The notes under the pieces were generated by a model. That model was not told where the DNA came from and ran no database searches. It saw only the letters and a program-made list of their open reading frames with translations. Source: Spongilla lacustris (Eukaryota > Porifera > Demospongiae > Spongillida > Spongillidae). Taken from it: a stretch of 64,000 nucleotides of DNA. Both the position numbers and the translations under genes were made by a program. The first letter of the stretch is position 1, and each line of letters starts with the position of its first letter. Below, one piece after another: positions 16,101-24,136 of the stretch. The stretch lies in assembly GCA_949361645.1 (NCBI GenBank), contig OX442425.1, positions 402,748 to 466,747 on the forward strand, given 5' to 3'.

Positions 16101-19100
16101 GGCACCCCTCTCAGATGAAAGCCACGACAGTGATGAAGGTGTTGGTTGCGGAGGCTAACAGGTACGCGATGCCATTGCACTGTAAGCCCGAGGTGACCGA
16201 CTACATGAGGAACTTGTGCACTGAGATCATTGTCTCCCAGGCGACGCTTGGAGAGTCCATCCTCGTGTTCCTGCCCGGCATGGGCGACATCGTCACCTAC
16301 TTTGAGAGACTTTCTGGAGAGCTGCGAGACCGCGAGCTTTTGGAGCACTTCTCCCTGTTCATGCTGCACTCCCAGATCCCTTTGCAGGAGCAGAGGGAGG
16401 CGTTTGTCGTCCCCCCGGCTAAAAAGGTCCACCTCATACTGGCCACCAACATTGCCGAGAGTTCGGTCACGGTGCCAAAGCTCACGCTGGTCATCAACTT
16501 TGGGATATACCGCCAGCTCGAGTACAACAGCAAGAGGCACATCACCTGTCTCTCCCACCGCTGGTGTTCCCACGCCTCCTGCAGTCAGAGGGCGGGGCGT
16601 GTTGGGCGTGTCTGTGCCGGTACTGCCGTCCACCTGGTGACCAGGGAGTTCTACAATGCAGTCTTCCCTGAACACGACCTTGCCGCCATGGCTACCGCCC
16701 CCCTCTCGAAGCTGGTTCTCCAGGCCAAGCAGATCGGCTCCAAGGTTGGGGTCCCTTCGGTCACCCAGCTGCTCTCCCTTGCAGTGGAGCCCCCATCTCT
16801 GCAGCAGCTGGAGGCGGCACTGCAGGACCTGGTCTGCATGGGAGCCATAGGGAGTGCGCCCGGAGTGGAAATATCGGAAGATGCCCCCATCACCCTGCTA
16901 GGGCAAATGAGCCTGTCCCTTCCGGTCGAGCTGCCCCTCTCCCGACTTGTGTTCCTCGGTGTCCTGTTTGGCTGCGTGTGCGATGCGGTGGTTTTGGCCG
17001 CCGCCCTCTCGTTGGACCAAGACGTGTTCACTCTGCCCAGTCGCCTGGTGATGGAGGACAGGAAGTACCATGCCTCCCTGCTGAGGAGCATGGAATGGCG
17101 CGAGTACTACGACGGCTCCTCCTACAGTGAGCCTATCGCTGTGTACAGGATGTTCAGGCAGTTCCTGCAGTTCAAGGCCGATGCTCCGAGGAAGAAGGGC
17201 ATGAGCAGGTGTGCGTACACACGCCTCTTCTCGCAGAACGTCGCCGTGAGATACGACAGGCTCTTGCAGCTGGAGTCCGTGGTGGGGGACATCTCCAACA
17301 GGATGCTGAGTCATGTGGAGAGGGACTCCACCGCCCGCGGCGAACTGAGCAAACTGGCTTTGCTGGTTTTCTCTCACCCGGGTGGGAACGCACACTCAAT
17401 GCTGAGGTTCTGCGACGACCCTGACTTCCTCAAGGCTCTCCTGGTAACATCGTTTTGCCACCAGACGGTCTTTGGGGTAACCGAGTGCAACTCGTGCTTT
17501 AAGAAGGAGAGGGCCCACGCTGTTGAGCTGTTTAGTACGATTAAAGAGCTCGGTTTGGATTACACCCGGACGTTGGCTTTCAAGAACCTGCACAACGTGT
17601 CTCAGCTCGATCTCGACACAGCGGCCCGGCACATCCTTCCCCTGCATCACTGCCAGACCTTGGTGACCAAGAAGACAGGTTTCATCCAAGTGAACGAGAG
17701 CTTCGACTCCAATCCAAAAACTAAACTGCTTCGCTCTGTGGCTGCTGGTTTGCAAAACCAAGAAGGCGTGGACGCAAGTGTGGTTAGTGGAGATGGAGTA
17801 TGGGGGTGTGGGGGTGTGGTTGTATCCCGTCCCATCTCCTCTGAACTGAGGCTTCTCTGGCAGTATGGAGAGAGACACATCACGTGGAAAGCCAGGCCTG
17901 ATGCCGCCGAGCTCACTCGCCCCGCCCACCCCTGCAATGTGGCCTGGTATCGGATGAACGTGGAGAAGGAGAGGGTGATACCGGGATCGTGGAGAAATGT
18001 TGCTGGATTTGTGTGTGAGCTTGATCCTTGTGAGACTCCTTTCTTTGCTGTTCCTTTCATGCTGCAAGGGACTTGCAACGGACCGTCCATGGCAGCCAAA
18101 GGACTCACCGTTCTGCCTTCCCTGAAGCACTCCCCTCGTGCGCTGCAAATGCTCCTCTCCTCCCAGCCCCTGGGTACTGGTGTTGACCTGCTTGTGGACA
18201 AGGCACGTGGGGAGGTGGTTGGAGCCCGCGTCAATTCCTGCCTGGTGATGTTTGAACACCACAAGCTGACCCCAACCGACATGCTGAAGATCAATTTACT
18301 GAGGATGCTGATATCGTGTGTTGTGAGTACCGTGTCGTCTGAAGCAGTCATCCCTGGTGATAAAGCCACCGCCATTTCCTGGGTGGTTCAAGACCTTCTG
18401 AGCGGGACCTTGGACCTCTGCCACGCCTTGAAGGAGCTGCCCCAAACAGAAAACTACGAGCCAGCTGCTCAGGCGTTGGAACCCGTGTGGGAAGTGGCAA
18501 GTTCCAAACCCAGCGACACTGCTGTCATGCCAGCAGCACCGCTTGAAGGGTGCCCTCCCCAGAAGAAGGTGTTTGAGCTGTTTCCCCCTCTTTCATGCTC
18601 CTTGGTCAAGCAGTCCACGCTGAATGAGGCTTGCTCCCTGCTCTTGCAATCTGTTGGTTCGACTTCGGGTGAAGCCCACCAGGGTATTCTTGAGCCCACG
18701 GTTGTTTGTACCCAGGATCCAGGGGTGTCCTTCAGGCTGTCCCCCAGTGCGCCTCCGTTCACTCCCATATTTACACACGGCAACAGTGCTGTCCATTGCG
18801 ACCCATTGCTACCTTCAGTGCCCGCTGTGACAAGTCCCATCCCATCATCATCCAGCTTTCCAAAGTTACCCGTCTTTTCTTGTGTCAATAGCGAGTCACC
18901 TCCTGCCGCTCATGAGGTCAAGCGCCTACTTCTCTCTCCCCCACCTGCCTCTACCCACTTTCACCATTCCACCCCTCCTCCCCCTGTCCCACTTCGTGCC
19001 TCTCCTGGCTTTCACACTTCTGTACCGTTCCCTCCTGTTGTTTCCAACCCATTCCAGTTACCCCGTTCCACGCCAACATCTCCATTGCTGCCCTGTGGTG

Positions 19101-22100
19101 GGGTTTGTACCGAAGCGGATAGGGTGGCCATTTTGCAGAAAGTGCTTGAGCTTCGTGCGTTGCAGACCTACTGGAGCCAGCAGCAGCCCAACCCTGCCTC
19201 TCCCTCACGCCACACCTCCAGTCCACTTTTGCTAAATCCTCACATAGCAGAAGTGCAGGCAGCCATGAGGCTCTTTGCTTCTCTGCCCCAGCTTGCTGCA
19301 GCAGCTTGCCCAGCTGTGCCACCTTCACCCAACGGGAGTCAACCACCTGCTAGACCCCGTGCTTCCGGTGTGTACCCATCCCCCTCGCAGGTGACCCCTC
19401 AACAGGCCTTACAGCAGTGGTTGAGGAGCAGCCAGCCCGTCGGGGGAATGCCCATGGTGTCACCACAGCGGAAGCAAGACTGGGATCCTTCTGATGCCCA
19501 ACCTGCATCCGTCCCTGCATCTCCGGTGTGGTCTGGGAACCAGAGACCATCGTCGCAGGGAGACGTATCTGACAACTTTGACCGTTCTCTCAGTGCTGAG
19601 TCTTCGCAGAACCTGTCACCTTGCAGTTCTGTTTCCACAGGGTCTCCTCGCTTGGCTGCATCTCAGCTCGAAGAGCAGAGGCTGGTGAAGTTCATGATGG
19701 ACTACATTGCCAGCCATGGGAACTGTGTCAATTTCGACCAGCTGTGCAAGGATGCCTACCCTAGCTTCAAACGGAAGTACAGCATTGCAAACGATGAATT
19801 GGCTCTCACCTGGCACTTCTTTGTAAGACATCCAAAGATCTTTGCAGTGTTCGGGTACCCAGGCTATTGCATGGTGCAGCTGTTGGTGCGGCATAGCTCT
19901 GGAGGGTCTGTTACAGAGCCGACATTGCTGGAGCCTACATCGTCAGAGGTTATATCGTTGGAGCCGACATCATCAGAGGTTATATCGTTGGAGCCTGCAT
20001 CATCAGAGGTTATATTGTTGGAGCCAACATCATCAGAAGTTACATTGTTGGAGCCGACATCATCAGAGGTTACATCGTTGGAGCCGACATCATCAGAGGT
20101 TACATTGTTGGAGCCGACATCATCAGAGGTTACATCGTTGGAGCCAACATCATCAGAGGTTACATCGTTGGAGCCGACATCATCAGAGGTTACATCGTTG
20201 GAGCCAACATCATCAGAGGTTACATCGTTGGAGCCGACATCATCAGAGGTTACATCGTTGGAGCCGACATCATCAGAGGTTACATCGTTGGAGCCGACAT
20301 CATCAGAGGTTACATCGTTGGAGCCTGCATCATCAGAGGTTACATCGTTGGAGCCTACATCATCAGAGGCTCCTTTGGTTAACAAGTCTGGAGTAATGAA
20401 CTGTTGGCCTCAAGGTACGGTCAGGCTTATGGAAGAAGAGGAACAATGCATTGAAAAAGAGGTACAGCTGGTGCAGGAGGAACAAAGTGAAGAGGTACAG
20501 CTGGTACAGGAGGAACATGAAGAGGTACAGCTGGTGCAGGAGGAACAAAGTGAAGAGGTACAGCTGGTACAGGAGGAGCAAAGTGAAGAGGTACAGCTGG
20601 TACAGGAGGAGCAAAGTGAAGAGGTACAGCTGGTACAGGAGGAACATGAAGAGGTACAGCTGGTGCAGGAGGAACAACGTGAAGAGGTACAGCTGGTGCA
20701 GGAGGAACAAAGTGAAGAGGTACAGCTGGTACAGGAGGAGCAAAGTGAAGAGGTACAGCTGGTGCAGGAGGAGCAAAGTGAAGAGGTACAGCTGGTACAG
20801 GAGGAACATGAAGAGGTACAGCTGGTGCAGGAGGAACAACGTGAAGAGGTACAGCTGGTGCAGGAGGAACAACGTGAAGAGGTACAGCTGGTGCAGGAGG
20901 AACAAAGTGAAGAGGTACAGCTAGTGCAGGAGGAACAAAGTGAAGAGGTACAGCTGGTGCAGGAGGAACATGAAGAGGTACAGCTGGTGCAGGAGGAACA
21001 TGAAGAGGTACAGCTGGTGCAGGAGGAACATGAAGAGGTACAGCTGGTGCAGGAGGAACATGAAGAGGTACAGCTGGTGCAGGAGGAACATGAAGAGGTA
21101 CAGCTGATGCAGGAGGAACATTATGAAGAACAGGCACGAACAACATGGGAGGAAGAAGTCCTGCCACTTCAAGTGGTTTCAAATTGCACCAAAAAGGACT
21201 TCCAGCTGTCCCAAGTCCTTATCAGCACAGATGTTGATGAAAGGTGCCCTGTGGTTCATGACCTTTGTGAGAGCAACAAAGTCTTACTAGCCAGTGACAT
21301 CACCATGACAGCAGCACAACCATGTCTGCAAGAGACTGGGGTGGGAACTATTGAGGCAGATTACCTGTCTCCAGAAGTCAACAACATATGCATAGCACTG
21401 GAGACCAGAGACACTGAAATGGAAAGTGCGCAGAAGGAATTTACTCCAGAAGTTCAGAAGGGTGTTGTCATGGAGACCTCTGGCGTACGGGATGTTGTTA
21501 GGGCCTCTGAAGGTGATGCTGCAGCAGCAGCTGCTGGAGAATCTGTAGGAGAGTCCCCAGGCTGTGTAGACCCCATTCTGCTCGACTCAGAACTACGATT
21601 CCTCACTCGGTCACCCAACCTGATGGAGCTGCAGGCGTTACTGCACTCGATCAGCATCAGCAGTGATTACGTGTCCTCAGTGTCGAGTGCCCAGGCAAGC
21701 ACTCCTGATCTGGCAGCAGGAGATGGTCTGGGTACCTGTCCACCCACAGACTCTTGGGACAGTTTTAATTGGGAAGGAGACGTTTTCTCTGAAGTCGGCC
21801 ATCCTGCTTGGGCTAAATGTTTCACAGGGCCCCCACCGCCCACTGACCTGCTAGATATGTCTTTAGGAGAGGAGTGGTTTGACTTCTCGAGCTTCGTTGC
21901 TTCATCTGATGCCCACCATTCTCTATCTTCCCCTACAGCTATGCGGCCCTGTTCCATGCCACCATCCTGCCTGGTCGATGCAGCAGAACGTAGTGAGGTT
22001 GGGACATTGCTGGAGAGGAGCACTGGAAGTGTTGGAAGTGTTGAAACTTACACTGCCATCACCACTGCAGGAGAAGGGAGGTTTGAAGAGGATGAAGTGT

Positions 22101-23947
22101 TTAAAACTGATAGCAGTGTCTTTGACCCCTACACTGGTGTCACTTCTGCTGACAATGCTGGTGTTGCTACCACTGACACCTACACCACTTCTGACAAGGC
22201 TGGTGTTGCTACCACTGATACCTACACCACTTCTGACAAGGCTGGAGTTGCTACCACTCCTTCCTCTGCAGGAGATGTAATTCAGCACTGCACCTCACCA
22301 TCTAAACAGTCTTCAAATATGGCTGACCTCCAGGAGCACACCTCTGCCATCTTGTGTGTGCCCCATACCACAGTCCAGACAAAGAAGAACCTAGACCCTC
22401 CCACTGGCAGTGCCCTTTCAAACACGGCAGTTCATTCCCCTGTGGATGTCGTGTCACGTTCTCAGTACAACAGCATCAGTCATGGAGCCCAGCCTGTTCA
22501 CTCCTCACCACCGTACTCTGGACCTGAGCATCAGTCTATCCTAACAACTGCTGCTGGCTTCTGGTTAGAACAAGGTGCAACCAGCAATACCAATTTTGGG
22601 CCACAGGAAATGGCCGAGAGAGGAATGCCTGTGAGTGGGACGGACCAGCAGGCTGCTGCTCCTGATGCGAAGGAATCGCCTGTCAGAGCTGAGATTGTTG
22701 AAGGCAGTCCTGGCATGTCTGTTGGACCTTCCGGTGCATGCTCGGAAAAAACCTCTGGTGCAGGGGGCTGCAGTTTGCCCAGGAGAGCTCTCGTGCCGTA
22801 CCACCTGCTTGACCGCCAGAAGCGTCTTCAGCCCGGGACTATATCCCACAAGACCAGCTACCTTGTGGACTACTTGATATTTCAAGGTGGTGGAGCACAC
22901 ATGAACCAAATTAGTCAGGTATTCCATGAAAACTATATACCCATGGTTAAGAGTTTCAGCAGAGTATCCGTAAAATTCTTCCAGGATATCCAGGAATATT
23001 TTATAGTGTACGAAGTACGAGGAAGACACTTTGTTCGTTTGCGGACTCTCTCTTATGCACCTGATGCCTCCGTTATTATGGAAGTGAAGAAGTGTGGTTT
23101 TATAGCTGCCGTGTGTCACGCACTGGCATATGAGGAGGAAGGATTGACCTTGAGCAAGCTGAAAAGGATGCCACTACTCATGCAAAGCTTGATGTCTCTG
23201 GGTGCTGACATGTCACAGTTACTCAAAGCATGCCCTGACTTCTTTACTGTCTCTGGTTCTGTCGACGGTAACTGCTGCTTCGTGCTCACTCCAAGGGCTG
23301 CTAAGGCACAGCGCGAGTTTCTACCTCGTGACAGGCGTTCTCTTGGGGGGACCCACAGAGATAAGAAGCCACAAAGTGCTATGCAGGTGGCCTCATCATT
23401 TGTACTAAGCTGCAAAGCTGTACCAGTGCCAGTGGCTGCTACTGATGCCTGTGGTGAAAAGAGGTCTGTCAAAAGTGGCATGCCTCTTGAAGATGGTATG
23501 GATGAAGAAAACTGTAAGGAAAAGCCTAAAGTCCTCTGTGACAAGGTGCCTTTAGGTGACCATGGGAAGGATGGAGATGGAAAGGTGTCTAAAGAAAGGT
23601 CTGTGTTGGAATGGACAGTCTGTAAAGATGTTCCTAGGAAGGGCAGATATTGGAAGGACAGGGGTAGAAGGGACAGAGATGGAAAGGACAAGGGTGGAAG
23701 GGACAGGGGTGGAAGGGACAGAGATGGAAAAGACAGGGGTGGAAGGGACAGAGATGGAAAGGACAGTGGTGGAAGGGACAGAGATGGAAAGGACAGGGGT
23801 GGAAGGAACAGAGGTGGGAAAAGATCCGAAGAGCAGTCTGTGCCAAAGTCGACAGACATGCCTTGTGACAAGGAGGATGAGAAGAGACCTAAAGAACGCT
23901 CTAGTACTGGAAAGAAGGTTACTTTTCAAATTGATACTAAAAAGTGA
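13139..23947 (+). CDS. Asteroid/FAM120-like domain fused to DEAH helicase, single 10.8-kb exon
   Basis: 3,602 aa in one exon. ATG 13139 is preferred over 13100 because a splice acceptor lies between them. Residues 1 to about 690 read as an XPG/asteroid-type module: GVKGLLKFI at the start, FFVDSAPG, GDADLSIV, VLSTDTIF, and a C-terminal half resembling FAM120/ASTE1. Several acidic nuclease residues look changed, so it may be a non-catalytic RNA-binding fold. Residues about 770-1500 form a DEAH helicase with motif I GETGCGKST (799), DEIH (901), SAT (933), TNIAESS and QRAGRVGR (1150). After a Ser/Pro-rich linker come a winged-helix-like segment (about 2176-2247), 10-aa TSSEV repeats, EEVQLVQEE repeats, two more winged-helix-like segments (about 3236-3390) and a DRDGKDRGG tail. 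The wings resemble LOTUS/Egal-type folds by pattern only. A role in germline or small-RNA metabolism is conjecture. One possible in-frame intron (about 17781-17863) is noted. Confidence 0.85.
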   Translation: MPETGVKGLLKFIVNHPETREKTSISQLQQKVWTKTRKKPLLLCDYYAVITWILSRGDRLAIQRKRLSAYSLLFGGNFLCYSVMFRKLVESLQRLGVQPLFFVDSAPGSNEDEMRATFYELKERHLEELEQNHVIQQVCDGKRDILRVPWRLREAISIEVEMLLRSMAIPLIHCNGDADLSIVQYSRLHEEVCGVLSTDTIFATVPSIQLLHMDFFDPDNCLIVSAEDNMADSVMGPGSWPAFSGESDHFDIPCEVTSAEMLARVLGIGANQLVDLSILCGNSYTRELNRYMSTWALLGLADLGVETVAEWLSHEMVPLPSNAVVKGICTQVPAYHEAITHSYRVYKGFGQPDLGHQATSFGVPTLAMAGFAYWRPVVVEATTLGHPCISDLTLPIRKVWYALLGLKRVVEYGRVGNKTFAELVVTVGQDGTGPLHIVQGLSLRERIGCLFFVLTLGHHWLERGESLTTILSHSLGAGRTLKEPISCQGILVCTSLRLMAELNSKGQPSPSIRISELEALIVTCLLCCAGVPPCHTTSLPSMRAITIASWFTSIMEHAYHTAYLLCLFGELPSPSRCFYSLAYVPFHVATVNQNHSNPTSDVGPNLLEAQRIFGHVINLPSALTLRSFILNKSHQYELQHVLDIFAVAVREVSENRSVLTPREGLNMTLPIEMGYEFDGKAQGESAELLDEQATDSSLTHDQDNHIESYCFESLSGLHDSEILSDEEEVASITNAEAPQEAIRHKCPSLPDENEQTAASACTSPVGKKRRKGAVRLPVMDHRESITELLGKYRVICIQGETGCGKSTKVPQFILDDALSATPPKACKILVSQPRRVAAIKLAERVAAERHESLGRTVGFAVAGEKKRGADTAIIYCTTGYLLQMLIHDPFRIEEYTHIILDEIHERNIDADFAMLVVRKLVSDMPRVKVVLMSATMQVDLIVRYFQEVFGRLEVSVPYFVGSKLFPVETFFLDELGVLAEKRKSCDTWHPSQMKATTVMKVLVAEANRYAMPLHCKPEVTDYMRNLCTEIIVSQATLGESILVFLPGMGDIVTYFERLSGELRDRELLEHFSLFMLHSQIPLQEQREAFVVPPAKKVHLILATNIAESSVTVPKLTLVINFGIYRQLEYNSKRHITCLSHRWCSHASCSQRAGRVGRVCAGTAVHLVTREFYNAVFPEHDLAAMATAPLSKLVLQAKQIGSKVGVPSVTQLLSLAVEPPSLQQLEAALQDLVCMGAIGSAPGVEISEDAPITLLGQMSLSLPVELPLSRLVFLGVLFGCVCDAVVLAAALSLDQDVFTLPSRLVMEDRKYHASLLRSMEWREYYDGSSYSEPIAVYRMFRQFLQFKADAPRKKGMSRCAYTRLFSQNVAVRYDRLLQLESVVGDISNRMLSHVERDSTARGELSKLALLVFSHPGGNAHSMLRFCDDPDFLKALLVTSFCHQTVFGVTECNSCFKKERAHAVELFSTIKELGLDYTRTLAFKNLHNVSQLDLDTAARHILPLHHCQTLVTKKTGFIQVNESFDSNPKTKLLRSVAAGLQNQEGVDASVVSGDGVWGCGGVVVSRPISSELRLLWQYGERHITWKARPDAAELTRPAHPCNVAWYRMNVEKERVIPGSWRNVAGFVCELDPCETPFFAVPFMLQGTCNGPSMAAKGLTVLPSLKHSPRALQMLLSSQPLGTGVDLLVDKARGEVVGARVNSCLVMFEHHKLTPTDMLKINLLRMLISCVVSTVSSEAVIPGDKATAISWVVQDLLSGTLDLCHALKELPQTENYEPAAQALEPVWEVASSKPSDTAVMPAAPLEGCPPQKKVFELFPPLSCSLVKQSTLNEACSLLLQSVGSTSGEAHQGILEPTVVCTQDPGVSFRLSPSAPPFTPIFTHGNSAVHCDPLLPSVPAVTSPIPSSSSFPKLPVFSCVNSESPPAAHEVKRLLLSPPPASTHFHHSTPPPPVPLRASPGFHTSVPFPPVVSNPFQLPRSTPTSPLLPCGGVCTEADRVAILQKVLELRALQTYWSQQQPNPASPSRHTSSPLLLNPHIAEVQAAMRLFASLPQLAAAACPAVPPSPNGSQPPARPRASGVYPSPSQVTPQQALQQWLRSSQPVGGMPMVSPQRKQDWDPSDAQPASVPASPVWSGNQRPSSQGDVSDNFDRSLSAESSQNLSPCSSVSTGSPRLAASQLEEQRLVKFMMDYIASHGNCVNFDQLCKDAYPSFKRKYSIANDELALTWHFFVRHPKIFAVFGYPGYCMVQLLVRHSSGGSVTEPTLLEPTSSEVISLEPTSSEVISLEPASSEVILLEPTSSEVTLLEPTSSEVTSLEPTSSEVTLLEPTSSEVTSLEPTSSEVTSLEPTSSEVTSLEPTSSEVTSLEPTSSEVTSLEPTSSEVTSLEPTSSEVTSLEPASSEVTSLEPTSSEAPLVNKSGVMNCWPQGTVRLMEEEEQCIEKEVQLVQEEQSEEVQLVQEEHEEVQLVQEEQSEEVQLVQEEQSEEVQLVQEEQSEEVQLVQEEHEEVQLVQEEQREEVQLVQEEQSEEVQLVQEEQSEEVQLVQEEQSEEVQLVQEEHEEVQLVQEEQREEVQLVQEEQREEVQLVQEEQSEEVQLVQEEQSEEVQLVQEEHEEVQLVQEEHEEVQLVQEEHEEVQLVQEEHEEVQLVQEEHEEVQLMQEEHYEEQARTTWEEEVLPLQVVSNCTKKDFQLSQVLISTDVDERCPVVHDLCESNKVLLASDITMTAAQPCLQETGVGTIEADYLSPEVNNICIALETRDTEMESAQKEFTPEVQKGVVMETSGVRDVVRASEGDAAAAAAGESVGESPGCVDPILLDSELRFLTRSPNLMELQALLHSISISSDYVSSVSSAQASTPDLAAGDGLGTCPPTDSWDSFNWEGDVFSEVGHPAWAKCFTGPPPPTDLLDMSLGEEWFDFSSFVASSDAHHSLSSPTAMRPCSMPPSCLVDAAERSEVGTLLERSTGSVGSVETYTAITTAGEGRFEEDEVFKTDSSVFDPYTGVTSADNAGVATTDTYTTSDKAGVATTDTYTTSDKAGVATTPSSAGDVIQHCTSPSKQSSNMADLQEHTSAILCVPHTTVQTKKNLDPPTGSALSNTAVHSPVDVVSRSQYNSISHGAQPVHSSPPYSGPEHQSILTTAAGFWLEQGATSNTNFGPQEMAERGMPVSGTDQQAAAPDAKESPVRAEIVEGSPGMSVGPSGACSEKTSGAGGCSLPRRALVPYHLLDRQKRLQPGTISHKTSYLVDYLIFQGGGAHMNQISQVFHENYIPMVKSFSRVSVKFFQDIQEYFIVYEVRGRHFVRLRTLSYAPDASVIMEVKKCGFIAAVCHALAYEEEGLTLSKLKRMPLLMQSLMSLGADMSQLLKACPDFFTVSGSVDGNCCFVLTPRAAKAQREFLPRDRRSLGGTHRDKKPQSAMQVASSFVLSCKAVPVPVAATDACGEKRSVKSGMPLEDGMDEENCKEKPKVLCDKVPLGDHGKDGDGKVSKERSVLEWTVCKDVPRKGRYWKDRGRRDRDGKDKGGRDRGGRDRDGKDRGGRDRDGKDSGGRDRDGKDRGGRNRGGKRSEEQSVPKSTDMPCDKEDEKRPKERSSTGKKVTFQIDTKK
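19915..20370 (+). repeat. In-frame 30-bp minisatellite coding SLEPTSSEVT
   Basis: About 15 copies of a 30-bp unit inside the helicase-fusion ORF, each coding a Ser/Thr/Glu-rich decapeptide. The unit length is a multiple of three, so copy-number change keeps the frame. The antisense frame is also open, but only because of the repeat. Confidence 0.95.
20455..21125 (+). repeat. In-frame 30/36-bp minisatellite coding EEVQLVQEE
   Basis: About 20 copies of EEVQLVQEEQS (36 bp with one more codon) or EEVQLVQEEH (30 bp). The peptide is acidic and should form a long charged helix or coiled coil. Mixed unit lengths, both multiples of three, show repeated expansion under frame constraint. Confidence 0.95.
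23635..23825 (+). repeat. In-frame repeats coding DRDGKDRGGR
   Basis: Short purine-rich repeats near the 3' end of the helicase ORF code alternating acidic and basic Asp/Arg/Lys/Gly words, similar in character to RD/RGG-type RNA-binding tails. Confidence 0.85.
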
Positions 23948-24136
23948 TTCAGTGGTTTTACTCTTGATGCTGCTTGGCCAATGCTGACATTGTTTTGATT
24001 TTGGGCTGTTTTTTTTTTTATATGCATCATCTATATTTATCCAACCTATTTTAATCTCATCAATCATGAACCAATATATAACCTTTTTGATTTTCATATT
24101 TTGATAACCCAAAATGAATTTGTAATGATCAATCAG

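Noticed and set aside
15782..16675. 297-aa minus-strand ORF opposite the DEAH helicase core
   Set aside because: Shadow of a GC-rich conserved coding region; the plus strand holds all helicase motifs.
19842..21182. Long antisense and shifted ORFs over the helicase gene repeats (173-251 aa)
   Set aside because: Repeat units that are multiples of three keep several frames open; none has a start context, domain or independent promoter.
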